From positions 126,001 through 190,000 of the forward strand of contig CAJNDS010002741.1 of NCBI GenBank assembly GCA_905221605.1: 64,000 bases of DNA. Direction: 5' to 3'. Source of the stretch: Symbiodinium natans. Taxonomy: Eukaryota > Sar > Dinophyceae > Suessiales > Symbiodiniaceae. The notes below the pieces were generated by a model. That model searched no databases. It saw nothing but the letters and a program-made list of their open reading frames with translations, and was not told the origin of the DNA. Within the stretch, counting starts at the first letter, position 1, and each line of letters begins with the position of its first letter. Below are positions 1-9,443 of the stretch, one piece after another. Position numbers and translations under genes: made by a program.

Positions 1-2
1 AC

Positions 3-551
3 CCTTTCTTGATCCCACGCCGTCCTCCTGTACAGCCCACTGGATGCGATTTCGTAAAGAGTGCTGGGAGGCCGTGCAGACCGGAGGATCACGAGAGGGC
101 ATGCAAGGCAAGCGAGGCACAAGAGAAGCCAGAGCAATCGGAGCAGCCGCCAGAAAATGACGACGAGGAAAGGGAGGAGGAGGAGGGGGAAGTGTACTTG
201 AGCCTTGTGGTCCACAACACCTTCCTCCACTACATTCCGGCGGAGCCCGAGGGTACGAGCCGGCAGAGGTCTGAAAGCGTGCCACGCACGTTTCAGCCTT
301 GCGGCTGGTTGTGCCGCCCGACTTGCAACACCGACGGCACGGATGGGACAGGCGACAGCCAGGCAGAGCAGAGGACGCCGAGCAATGATGGCGCGGGATT
401 TCCGAGCCAGGGCGAGCCGGGGGCTGAGGCGGAAGAGGTGTACCATCGTCTTGTGACAAAGAACACCTTTCTGGAGTATGCTCGCGATGACCTGAGTGCC
501 AGGAGGCACCACCGGAGAACTCGCTCTGAGTCGCTTCCCCACTTGTCATAG
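3..551 (+). CDS. 3' exon of an acidic protein with two NTFL / RSESxP motifs (5' end outside window)
   Basis: The frame is open from the window edge to a TAG at 549-551 (about 182 codons). The first in-frame start-like codon is only TTG, so the true start or an upstream splice site lies outside the window. Residues 45-60 are a Glu/Asp-rich stretch. Two related motifs follow, each reading VYxxLVxxNTFLxY and then, 12-16 residues later, an Arg-rich RSESxP; the second sits at the very C-terminus. I associate NTFL-type motifs followed by R/S-rich tails with many dinoflagellate proteins of unknown role; this is recollection, not a search. No catalytic domain is visible. Function unknown. Confidence 0.65.
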   Translation, partial: PFLIPRRPPVQPTGCDFVKSAGRPCRPEDHERACKASEAQEKPEQSEQPPENDDEEREEEEGEVYLSLVVHNTFLHYIPAEPEGTSRQRSESVPRTFQPCGWLCRPTCNTDGTDGTGDSQAEQRTPSNDGAGFPSQGEPGAEAEEVYHRLVTKNTFLEYARDDLSARRHHRRTRSESLPHLS

Positions 552-1000
552 TCTTAGAATGACCTGGGGGTTGACGATATTAGGGGTGTCTGGACTTATT
601 AGGGTCCTCATGATAAGGGGGATACTACTATTTGGGACCTATTTTGGGAGTCCCCTAGTTTCGTTAACGCCCACCTTGGGGAACTGCATGCGACGAGGTC
701 AGTTTGAGGGCTCTAGTTCAGCACTCCTGAGAAGTCCGTAAGCAGTGGCAAGAGTCAGGCCGGTCGGATCTGGAGACCGTGGGAAAAGGGATGAAAAGGG
801 CTTCACATGTCTCACCGCCGCAGAGGCATCCTTAGAAACTGATTCCCAGAGTCGAACTGCGGGTGAGCAGAGCCTCGCGACCAAACTTGGGCGAACACCT
901 CTGTGGAGGCCAACTGGGCAGCCGGGCTTGCCTCATGCAGCGGGGAAGCAACGACCGACCTCTTGTGGTACCAACTCAGTGCCTTCCTGGCCCGCGAAGG
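552..1000. other. Non-repetitive spacer, nothing recognised
   Basis: Mixed-composition DNA between the NTFL gene and the minus-strand coiled-coil segment. Open frames exist on both strands, but none has motifs, splice signals or composition that I would call coding. Confidence 0.4.
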
Positions 1001-1149
1001 GCAAAGCGTGGACAAGCTTTGGTCTCCGGGTCCAGGCTGCTGAAAGAGCTCAAGTTCACAAGCAGCTGCCGGGCCTTGTTCGTGCGGGCATAGCCGCCAG
1101 CACGGAAGCACTCTCGCCGTCGCCCTGTCTTGCGGGCGTCTGTGTTGCA

Positions 1150-1565
1150 AGCTGTGCAGCGGTCGTACGCGAGCATCTGCGCAACAAAGTGGTCGTGGTA
1201 GAACATGATGTCGGTGGTGAGGATGCCACGCATTTCTACTGACTGTGCGCAGTCGCGCTCAGCAGCCTGCACAGCGCGCTTGCCACCCGCAAGATGCCGC
1301 TGCTCTCGTTCCACGCGATTGCCTGCGTCACCGATGTCATGGAGAGCGGCGCGTTGTGCTTGCTCCATCTCTTTGTTGGCCTTGTCCAAAGACTCACGCA
1401 TCTTGTGACCCTCCAGGGGCATCGCAGGCAATGCTGCTTCAGATGTACGCCGAGGTCTTGGCCTCTTCGATACACTGCCCTAGACGATTTGGTGTGCCTC
1501 TCTGACGCCCTGCGGCCCTTGAACGAGACGGCGGATGCGGTGGACAAAAATGTCAGCGCGCCGTT
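1150..1565 (-). pseudogene. Coiled-coil coding segment with one in-frame stop, minus strand
   Basis: Read on the minus strand, one frame gives DIFVHRIRRLVQGPQGVREA, then an in-frame TAG (plus positions 1480-1482), then a long charged helix rich in K/E/R/Q/A (MRESLDKANKEMEQAQ and onward), and then a segment containing DIMFYHDHFVAQMLAYDRC. The heptad-like charge pattern and lack of low complexity argue for real coding sequence on both sides of the stop. It could be a decayed gene fragment, or two exons with a junction I cannot see. Telomere-type repeats begin directly beyond 1570. The plus strand is also open here but less protein-like. Confidence 0.45.
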
Positions 1566-1599
1566 AGGGTGGGGTGAGGTGGGGGCCCACGGCCAGGAA

Positions 1600-2160
1600 C
1601 ACCCCAAAACCCTCAACCACCAAACCCTCAACCCCAAACCCTAAACCCCCAAACCCTCAACCCCAAACCCTCAACCCTAAACCCCGGGGCGATTCGCGGA
1701 CGGGTGCTTGTGAGCGGGCGCTGGGGCCTTGTCCCACGGTGCCTGCTGTTGTTGCTTTATAACAAGGGGTTTAGGGTTTAGGGTTTAGGGTTTAGGGTTT
1801 AGGGTTTAGGGTTGTGGGTTTAGGGTTTAGGGTTGTGGGTTGTGGGTTGTGGGTTGTGGGTTGTGGGGTTGATTGCCTAAACCCAAATTCCTGAATCCCA
1901 AGCCCTAAGCCCTAAGCCCCAAACCTAGACCCTAAACCCTAAACCCTAAATCCTAAACCCTAGACCCTAAACCCTAAACCCTAAACCCTAAACCCTAAAC
2001 CCTAAACCCCTAACCCCTAAACCCTAAACCCTAAACCCTAAACCCTAAACCCTAAACCCTAAACTGTAGACCCTAAACCCTAACCCCGAAACACCAAACC
2101 CCAAACCCTAAACCCTAAACCCTAAACCCTAAACCCTAAACCCTAAACCCTAAACCCCTA
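1600..2160. repeat. Telomere-type arrays: CCCTAAA, then TTTAGGG, then CCCTAAA
   Basis: Degenerate CCCTAAA/CCCCAAA at 1603-1690, TTTAGGG decaying to TTGTGGG at 1766-1865, then CCCTAAA with variants at 1870-2160. The last array abuts the acceptor of the first gene-1 exon. Confidence 0.95.
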
Positions 2161-2170
2161 AATCGCGCAG

Positions 2171-2253
2171 GATGCCATGGAAGAGGCCAGGGACCACGAC
2201 GATGGGCCCAAACAAGACCCAGAGTCTGGGGAGGAGTCGACGGAGATTTGCAG
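2171..2253 (+). CDS. Gene 1 exon (acidic segment)
   Basis: Acceptor TCGCGCAG then DAMEEARDHDDGPKQDPESG and onward; 83 nt, ending in phase 2 at a GC donor (CAG|GC). Preceded directly by CCCTAAA repeats and followed by GGGTTTGGG-type repeats. Confidence 0.6.
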
Positions 2254-4058
2254 GCTCGGGTTTGGGCGGTTTTGGGCGGTTTTGGGGGGTTTGGGGGGTT
2301 AGGGGCGGTTTTGGGGGGTTGACGGGGTTTAGGGGAGTTAGGGGGTTCAGGCGGCTTAAGCTTCCTACTAGGATGCCCACTAGTACCCTGATTCTCTTTT
2401 GGGGGTTTCGGTTCCCTTGTAAACCCCTTTAAGCAAAACAGGGCACTCTTTCATTCCTCGGTTCCTGGGCTACCGAGCCTAACTTTCCGAATCCCGCAGA
2501 TTGATCTCCCTGGTCTGGTTCTTCGGGGGCCTCTGCACGGTGATTCAGTGTCACAGCCCCTCGGATGGGCACAGGGGAGCAGCTCCTACTCAGGTTTATT
2601 TATTGTTATTCTTTTTTTTTTTTTTTGGGGGGGGGGGGTGGGGGTTCTGCGTAGGCGCCGGGGTTTTCGGGGCATCAACTTACGAGTTCTTCATAGGATT
2701 CGGTGCCTTGTATCCCCACTCTATACGCCTGCAATGAATTTGGGCACCAAGTTCCTTGTGTCCGAGAAGAAGCCAGGAGGCTGTTGCGTCTCATGATGCC
2801 CTCACTACCGGCATGCCTTTTCTAGGCGGCCATCGACGGTCGCAAGCAGCGCCCAAAGTAGCTTAGGTCTTGGGGCTTAGGCTCAGAAGGGCAGAGCTTG
2901 GCATCTTAGAGGTCCTGTTGCCCTACGAGTTGTTGGAATTGCTGCCACGCAGAAGCAAAAGTTGCTGCGGCGCTTGTGCTCAGGGGCCAGCACGCGTTCC
3001 GCATCTCGCAACAACGCTTCCAGAGCCCAGTTGAAGTCTGAACCCGTAAACCCTAAACCGTAAACCCTACATCCTGAAGCCCTGAACCCTGAACCCTGAA
3101 CCCTGAACCCTGAACCCTAAACCCTAAACCCTAAACCCTAAACCCCCGCGGCAGTGTCAAGCTCAGATTTGATGTCGGCTCTGGAAGCGTCGTGACAAGA
3201 TGCCTGAGAGCAATTGCAGCAGCAACTCATGTGTGTAGCGCGGGCTCAAACCCTCAACTTCAGAACTCCTTTTCCCCCGGACTTAAGCGCCTGTATGTGA
3301 AGCCCGAAAGAGCACCTGAAGCAGTCCAAGCCCCTCTAAGCTAAGGCTTAGCCAAGCTCATCGCGGCCTTCATCTGCGAAGATGCCGTCTGGAACTTTCC
3401 CAACCAGTGCGTGCAGGTTGACTGACCCCGCCGCGTGGACCCGAAACCCGAAACCCGAAACCCGAAACCAGAAGCCCGAAACCCTAAACCCTAAACCCTA
3501 AGCCCTAAACCCTAAACCCTAAGCCCTAACCCTAAACCCTAAACCCTAAACCCTAAACCCTAAACCCTAAACCCTAAACCCTAAACCAACGAACATGTCA
3601 CCGACCAAAGAAGCTTTGAGGCGCCAGGCTCACGGGTTCTGCGCAGGGAATCTGGGAGCGCTCGTTGTTGTGCAAAGACACTTAGATCTTGTCTCCTCCA
3701 CAGATCCCTGAATTCTAAAACCCCCCATGAAATAGCTAAACCAAGGTGATCTCCCGAAAGGCCCTAAACCCTAAACCCTAACCCTAAACCCTAAACCCTA
3801 AACCCTAAACCCTGAACCCTGAACCCCAAACCCCAAACCCCAAACCCTAAACCCTAAACCCTAAACCCTAAACCCTAAACCCTAAACCCTAAACCTTAGC
3901 CGAAAGAGGAGGAAGAAGACGTTCCTAGGTTCCCGCCCGAGAACCCTGGTACGGAACAAAAGTTTCACTGGGAAATCAACTGGGAGGCGCTTGCACTCTC
4001 AACTTGCAGCCGCAAAGTTCAAGTTGCAGGCTTTTGCCCCAACCCAGAAAATGGATGA
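2171..4058 (+). CDS. Gene 1: multi-exon protein of unknown function, introns with CCCTAAA arrays
   Basis: Exons proposed: 2171-2253, 2826-2857, 2953-3029, 3162-3230, 3357-3416, 3621-3663 and 3907-4058 (TGA). Phases join without a stop (0 to 2, 2 to 1, 1 to 0, 0/0, 0/0, 0 to 1, 1 to end). The predicted protein starts with an acidic segment, continues with a globular-looking stretch (RGQHAFRISQQRF, LRFDVGSGSVVTRCLRAI, AAFICEDAVWNFPNQCVQ) and ends in an acidic, Pro-rich segment and WEINWEALALSTC. I recognise no family. The start codon is not identified; the first exon has a Met at residue 3, but an acceptor-like CGCGCAG precedes it, so upstream exons are likely. CCCTAAA arrays occupy 3040-3147, 3436-3593 and 3763-3899 between exons. 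The first donor is GC. Confidence 0.55.
2826..2857 (+). CDS. Gene 1 small exon (tentative)
   Basis: Acceptor CCTTTTCTAG and donor GTAGCT bound 32 nt. The frame that joins both neighbours reads RPSTVASSAQ; the alternative frame (AAIDGRKQRPK) does not keep phase. Confidence 0.35.
2953..3029 (+). CDS. Gene 1 exon
   Basis: Acceptor TGCCACGCAG, donor CCA|GTTGAAG. Entered in phase 1 it reads AKVAAALVLRGQHAFRISQQ and onward, ending in phase 0. Two other readings (plus phase 0 and minus strand) are also open; phase with the neighbouring exons selects this one. Confidence 0.5.
3162..3230 (+). CDS. Gene 1 exon
   Basis: Bounded by AG at 3160-3161 and GTGTGT at 3231; 69 nt, phase 0/0, reading LRFDVGSGSVVTRCLRAIAA and onward. 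Confidence 0.5.
3357..3416 (+). CDS. Gene 1 exon
   Basis: Acceptor GCCAAG, donor CAG|GTTGAC; exactly 60 nt, phase 0/0. It reads LIAAFICEDAVWNFPNQCVQ, a mixed hydrophobic sequence unlike translated repeats. Confidence 0.6.
3621..3663 (+). CDS. Gene 1 exon (tentative)
   Basis: 43 nt between CTTTGAG and GTTGTT, reading APGSRVLRRESGSA and ending in phase 1, which matches the last exon. An overlapping frame from the ATG at 3595 is also open to 3711, so this assignment is uncertain. Confidence 0.35.
3907..4058 (+). CDS. Gene 1 terminal exon
   Basis: Follows CCCTAAA repeats and the acceptor CCGAAAG. It reads EEEDVPRFPPENPGTEQKFH, then WEINWEALALSTCSRK, and stops at the TGA at 4056-4058. A GT at 4023 could be a donor instead, but no repeat array follows and the DNA turns AT-rich, consistent with a 3' end. 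Confidence 0.55.
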
Positions 4059-4079
4059 CTAGAGTCATAGCAAATGAGT

Positions 4080-4345
4080 ACATACACATTGATGTATGTA
4101 TATCTGTATATGTATGTATGAGAGTTTCACTCTATGTTTATTTGTAAATGTAATACGAATATAAATATAAACACAAATGTAAATATAGATATCGATATAG
4201 ATATATAAATATAATTGTAAATATAAATGTAAATGTAAAATGTAAAATGTAAAATGTAAATGTACATGTAAGTGTAAATATAAATATGCATAAATAGTTT
4301 AAATAAATCAATATATATATATATATATACATAGATATAGATATA
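4080..4345. repeat. AT-rich low-complexity tract (TAAATATAAATG-like)
   Basis: Irregular tandem repeats of TGTAAA, ATATAAA and TATA. Open frames here encode only I/Y/F runs and are artefacts of composition. It lies just downstream of the gene-1 stop. Confidence 0.85.
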
Positions 4346-4502
4346 CATGCTACCCCCCTCCAAAGACCTGTATGTTTCCATGGTTTGGCGATGTGAAGCT
4401 GGGGATTTGCATGGGGGATCCCTCAATCCCAAAGAGGAGGTTTAGCAGCCCTCACGGGGCTACAACCCTCTTCGCTGAGTCCTAAACGCGCATAGGATGG
4501 AA

Positions 4503-5020
4503 ACCCTGAACCCTAAACCCTAAACCCTAAACCCTAAACCCTAAACCCTAAACCCTAAACCCCAAACCCTAAACCCTAAACCCTGAACCCTCAACCCTAA
4601 ACCTAAACCCCAAACCCTAAACCCTAAGGCAGAGGTTTAGAGCCCCGAATCGGAAAATCAGGGTGGTCATTTCTGCCATGAATAACTTTGCAGAATCGTT
4701 CTAGGAGTCGTCCCACTTTTGCCCCTATTCGTGAGGAATAGGATCCAGGGAATATCGCTTAAGGAAAGAGATGAAGGGCCATGTAGGGAGCAAGATTTTG
4801 AGAGAAGATCTGGGGAACAAGGTTTTAGGATGAAGGGAATGTGGTTTTAGGGACCCCACTCTTTAGGATTTTTAGCGCAAAGGATTTAGGGTTCCGGGCT
4901 CACTTTTTCAGCTCATTAGGAATGAAGGAGCCCCGCCTTCAGGCTTGTGCAATAGGATAGGGTTTAGGGTTTAGGGTTTAGGGCTTAGGGCTTAGGGCTT
5001 AGGGCTTAGGGTTTAGGGTT
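4503..5020. repeat. CCCTAAA array (4503-4627) and TTTAGGG array (4960-5020) with spacer
   Basis: The spacer 4628-4955 has no recognisable coding sequence. Here the order is C-type first, then G-type, the same order seen on either side of exons, but I find no convincing exon inside. Confidence 0.8.
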
Positions 5021-5029
5021 TTTAGAAAT

Positions 5030-5430
5030 TGTGTAGGGTTTGGGTCCCAATAAAGTTTTGACCGAAACGTTTTGGCCGAACCGTTTTGACCGAAAGTTTT
5101 GACCGAAACGTTTTGACCGAGTTTTTTTTGGGAACTATGTTTTTCATTTTTGGGAGGGGGAAGGGGGGGGGGAGGAGGCAGGGAGGGAGGAGGCAGGGAG
5201 GCAGGGAGGGGGGGGGCGGGGGGGGGGGGGGGGGCCGTGGGGGGGGTGTGGGGGGGGGGAAGCGCGAAAGGGTTGGACCGGTTGGGGCCTCTGGGTCCCC
5301 CTTTATTGTATGAATACCTATCTAAACTTTTTTTGACGAAAATTTTGACCGAAAGTTTTGACCGAAACGTTTGACCGATTTTTTTGTTTTGTGGAACTAT
5401 GTCCTTTCATTTTGGGAGGGGGGGTGGATT
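5030..5430. repeat. TTTTGACCGAAA short repeats plus poly-G tracts (two copies)
   Basis: TTTTGACCGAAACG-type units at about 5057-5125 and 5335-5380 are each followed by a T-run, GGAACTATGT, TTTCATTTT and a G-rich tract. The same module recurs near 7055-7105 and 7475-7495, so it is a dispersed repeat. Confidence 0.75.
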
Positions 5431-5603
5431 GGGAGGGGGTGGGGAGGAGGCAGGGAGGCGGCGGGTAGGGGGGAGGGGTGGGGGCGGGGGTGGCGAGGGG
5501 CTGGAACCCGGGCCTTTTTCATGCCGACCTGCTTGCCGCCCCCCTCCAAGGGCGGCGACCTTCGTACTGATGCGCCGTACGAACATGCACCCGTTTTTGC
5601 TAT

Positions 5604-5800
5604 TTTGGCTTTTTCAGGACGGCCTTTGCCTCTTTTTGGCTATTTCTGAGCGCCTGCCTGAGGGAAAAATGCTGCCTGTTTTTCTGGCAGGGCGCCGGCG
5701 TCCGGGCTTTTGCCTCTCTTTTTTTGTTATTTCGAGTTTCCTATCTAAAGGGGAAAATGTTGCCCGTTTATCTGGCCGCACAATGCCGAGTCGCCCTACG
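5604..5800. repeat. 84-bp / 28-codon repeat, cluster 1
   Basis: Two or more degenerate copies of the unit found again at 7204-7455. In the plus frame the units read like LCLFLAISERLPEGKMLPVF followed by LAGRRRPGFC. Both strands are open, so coding status is undecided. Confidence 0.55.
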
Positions 5801-6530
5801 ATGGAAGGACTGCTGTATTAAGCGATCAGCGCAATGATATACCATGTACCAAGAGATTCGCAAACCTGCACACTCCTGCAGGAAAAAGCAAAGGACCCCT
5901 TTGAAGGAAATCTGTGCCCTCCTGCGGCACCGCCTGGAGCGGCGTCTAAAGAAGAAGGCTCCAAAGTGGTGGCAGGCCAGACAAACCGATTTGAAGCTTT
6001 GCTTTGTCCATATTGATTGCCTGGAGGTGCCGGCAGAAGACTTTCGAAGGGCTGTGAACACCAGGGGCCCGAACACCGGTCCGCAAACCTGGCTGTCGGT
6101 CCTGCATAGTCCTCTCCCGTAGTTAGTGTTTCACGCAGGCAAGCGTACGGAACGACTCCTTTGCTCAAGCCTGATAAGAAGAAAAGCCTCGCAGCACAAA
6201 CGCAACTCTAATGATTGAGCTTGTTCGCTTTTTTGAATTAGGTTTGCTTGCTGCCGTAACATGCAGAACCATACCAATCATGCCAAGAAAAAACTGCTCT
6301 GGCACAAGCGAAAGTTTTCAGCGATAGTTTTGTGGGAAAGTTATGAGGGAAAGTTTTGTTTTGGCTTTATATTTAATATTGCGGGAGCAGGGCCTTTCCT
6401 CCTGTGGGTAGAACGAACATTTTGTTTAGAATCTATTCGTGTTTGTTGGGGCAGGGGGGAGGGGGCGGGGGGTCGTCTGGGGGGGGGGGAAGCTGGCGGG
6501 AGGGGAGGCGGCGAATGGCAGAATCGCCAA
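5800..6530. other. Non-repetitive stretch, no gene assigned
   Basis: Overlapping open frames on both strands at 5818-6168 without recognisable motifs. A G-rich tract lies at 6450-6510. Nothing assigned. Confidence 0.4.
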
Positions 6531-6534
6531 TTCT

Positions 6535-6970
6535 TGTTTCTTTGCAGACAAGAGCAAAACGCACATAAACGTCACCGATGTTCGTTTTGGATTTGGTCAG
6601 ATTCATTTCTTTGCGGACAAAAGCACAACGCACATAGACGTCACCGGTGTGCGTTTTGGATTTGGCCAGATTTCCAAACTTCTAAACCAAACCAATTCTT
6701 GTTTCTTTGCAGACAAGAAAAAACGCACATAAACGACGCCACCGATGTGTGTTTTGGATTTGGCCAGATTTCAAAACTTCTAAACCAAACCAATTCTTTG
6801 CAGACAAGAGCAAAACGCACAAAGACGTCACCGATGTGCGTTTTGGATTTGGCCAGATTTCTAAACTTCTAAACCAAACCAATTCTTGTTTCTTTGCAGA
6901 CAAGAGCAAAGCGCACATCGACGTCACCGATGTGCGTTTTGGATTTGGCCAGATTTCTAAACTTCTAATC
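6535..6970. repeat. Tandem repeat, five units of about 69-97 bp
   Basis: The marker CACCGATGT (with variants) occurs at about 6573, 6642, 6739, 6829 and 6924. Each unit holds CTTTGCAGACAAGAGCAAAA and TTTTGGATTTGGCCAGATTT blocks. The C/T-rich run ending in CAG resembles a 3' splice site. Unit length is not a multiple of three, so coding is unlikely. Confidence 0.8.
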
Positions 6971-7203
6971 GGGGTCCTCCTGGTGGCTTTTGGGGCCCTT
7001 TTGGGCCCTTTTGGGGCATCCTCCTGGCGCCTTTGGGGAAATTGTATAGGGTTTGGGTTTTGACCGAAAGTTTTGAGCGAAAGTTTTGACCGACGCTTTT
7101 TTTTTGGAATCACCTTTTTGGTTTCTGGTGCCCTCCTGGGCCCTTTAGGGGCTTTCATGGTGCCCTTTTGTGTGAGTCTCGTTTAGGGGCCTGCCGGCCC
7201 TTC

Positions 7204-7455
7204 TGGTGCCTCCCTGGAACCGGGCCTATGCATCTTTTTGGCTGTTTCTGGGTGTCTGCCCAAGCAGGAAATCCTGCCCGTTTTTCTGGCAGGGCGCTGG
7301 AGCCCGGGCCTTTGCGTTTGTTTGGCTGTTTCTGGGCGCTTGCCCAAGGGGGAGATGCTGTCCGTTTTTCTGGCAGAGCGTTTGCGCCCGGGTCTTTGCC
7401 ATTTTTTGGCTGTTTCTGGGTGCCTGCCCAAGGTTAAAATGCTGCGCGGAAATTG
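7204..7455. repeat. 84-bp / 28-codon repeat, cluster 2
   Basis: GCTGTTTCTGGG recurs at 7241, 7325 and 7409, a spacing of exactly 84 bp. The plus frame reads LAVSGCLPK, MLPVFLAGR and RPGLC in each unit; the minus frame reads LGQAPRNSQ and ARAPAPCQKNGQ. Both stay open through all units. Related to 5604-5800. Confidence 0.75.
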
Positions 7456-7808
7456 TATAGGGTTTGGGTCCCAAAAAGTTTTGAGCGAAAGTTATAACAG
7501 CGAACACACACGACAGGAGTCGCTTGTTTGTGCAGGGACATCTTGCACCACATGTCGCAAAAATTGCTGCGCCCATAGTGGGAACACTGCGCTCTCTGAA
7601 TACGCAGGTGGCCACAACTGATGTGTAGGGCGTAGGGTCTTCAGTCGGAAGGCGTGAAAAACGCAGTTTGAGCGCTTTTGCGTTTGCCGGAGCAGCTCTG
7701 CAGTCCTCCACCCGCTGGATCAGCCGTCCTCAAGGCGTGTGCGATTGTTACTGATGCTACTGATGAGGAGGGCAACGACATCGATGATGATGATGATGAT
7801 GACGACAC

Positions 7809-7881
7809 AAGCGCTGAGGATCTGACCCATCTTCATCATGCGTGCCAGCTTCAGAAGACGCATCAAGCGCACCATTCGAAT
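7809..7881 (-). CDS. Exon-like segment encoding a voltage-sensor S4-type helix
   Basis: On the minus strand a 73-nt segment between an acceptor (CATCTGGACACAG, plus 7882 upward) and a GT donor (plus 7807-7808) reads IRMVRLMRLLKLARMMKMGQ. Basic residues fall every third position (R-x-x-R-x-x-R-x-x-K-x-x-R-x-x-K), the pattern of S4 segments in voltage-gated cation channels. No S1-S3 or clear selectivity filter was found nearby, although LFMQSM about 150 bases upstream (minus sense) is weakly pore-like. It could be one exon of a channel gene or a remnant. A GATGAT run next to it makes the other strand look acidic. Confidence 0.4.
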
Positions 7882-8199
7882 CTGTGTCCAGATGCACAGC
7901 TGCCAACCCGCAAACTCAAGACAACAGCGTTCGTGAAAGCGTGTGTGTCCCACCATCTTCAGAACACGGGCTTCACCGCCGCTTCCAGTCATGGCCTTGG
8001 CGCCATGTACCATAGACTGCATAAAGAGTGGGCCGCTGGCAACAGAACACGACTGCAACATATGGCATGCATGATGTCATCCACACGAGGTGGGCGTACT
8101 GCATACCTCACCAGCAGCCATATTTCGCGCGTGGCAAGCCACACTGCACTACCGCAGCATACCACAGCAACAACTGCAGGAGTCACTGCGTGTGTCTTT

Positions 8200-9275
8200 G
8201 AGGTTTGATAAGGCTTGCCTCCGCACAGCGGTCCACTGGAAATGTAGACAGAAAGTCGGGAGTGAACGACGTCCTCGTCATGTCACTGCCGTGAGAATGC
8301 ACTGCTGCGCGCCAGAATAACACGAATGCCAACCGGTCCTCATGTATCGACCAGCTATATGCCATCCGACCTGACTGGAGTCAAAATCTTGGGCGTGCGC
8401 CTTGTTTGCGTCGAAGTGCCGATTTTCTACGATTTTCTTCGACTGCATCATGAACACACTATGGGATGGGGCGCTTCGCTTTGCTATTTGAGAGTGTGCT
8501 CGATCGCTGAGGGATCCTAAGGGGCTTGAGCTCGAGTGGACCATGCTGGCCATTTGCAGTGCTTTCAAGACAATTATAACTTACGACTTGCATGCTAAGG
8601 CTGGACGATGGCTTCCGCAGCCCCGGCACTCCCATCTCGGCATTCTCGGCTTTTATTGGAAAGTGAGATGGGGAATATGACTTGTTCAGCATACGCACCA
8701 TCATACACCATCGCCGTGGACGGACCCGGAATGGGACTCCATGAGCCTCATGATTTGGGGAGAGGAACTTGGAAAGCTGCTCCGACCTGATATGTTTTTT
8801 GATGCCGTGCTGAAGCTCGACTGACTTGTTGCGTCACCTAGCAGCATGTAGTATCCATCCTCACTTCGTCACTTAGACAGGCCACCAGCGTCTCCCAAGC
8901 TGTCTGATGTGTTCATCTTCGGTTGTGCTTGGCAAGGGGAGTGGCAGCGCAGACTTCTCGGACCTACGACAAGAAGAACAACCAGCAACAACCGCCTGGT
9001 AAGAACGTCAGGCGTAGCACAAAAAATGCAAGAAAGGAAAGGCAGGGAACATGCTCCAAAACAACGAAAATATGCGTAACAGTGCTATTAGCTTGGCCAT
9101 ATGCTTTGTTAAACTTAGCCCGAGACACTGCTGTGTTCTGGTTGGGGCGAGGCTGCTGTCCCATCTGCGTCCACAAAGGCTGTCCGAAAGCACAACGCCT
9201 GGCGCCCTTCTACTCCTGTCTAGGCCGTTTTCGCCCTGCCCTACGGTGGCGCCAGATGAACTACGTAGATGCACG
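8200..9275. other. Unassigned stretch without telomere repeats
   Basis: Both strands have short open frames, none with recognisable motifs or a convincing exon chain. Nothing assigned. Confidence 0.35.
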
Positions 9276-9345
9276 GTTTACAGGGTTTAGGAGGGTTTAG
9301 GGGTGCGTGTGTTTCGACAGCGCCTTTGAATGTTTGATTTTTCAG

Positions 9346-9443
9346 GAACCTCGAGCTTGCCTTGAGGGATGCCAGCGCCAGCTTGGCCTTGAAGCACAGG
9401 CAGTGCCAGGAACTGGAGATGCAGCCTCGCTCTCAGAGTTGTG
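9346..9443 (+). CDS. Gene 2 coiled-coil exon
   Basis: Strong acceptor TTTGATTTTTCAG at 9345. It reads [20 protein letters not shown] and onward and ends at TGT|GC (GC donor, phase 0) or three bases earlier at GT. It runs directly into TTTAGGG repeats. Confidence 0.55.

Noticed and set aside
2953-3029. Minus-strand reading FNWALEALLRDAERVLAPEH and plus phase-0 reading KQKLLRRLCSGAS of the same island
   Set aside because: Both look protein-like, but only the phase-1 plus reading joins the exons on either side without a stop.
4127-4432. Minus-strand I/Y/F-rich ORF suggesting a membrane protein
   Set aside because: It is a translation of an AT-rich low-complexity tract.
5150-5400. Gly-rich ORFs in poly-G tracts
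   Set aside because: They are homopolymer translations with no supporting signal.
6535-6970. CRISPR-like repeat array
   Set aside because: Units are contiguous, diverged tandem copies without unique spacers, in a eukaryotic context.
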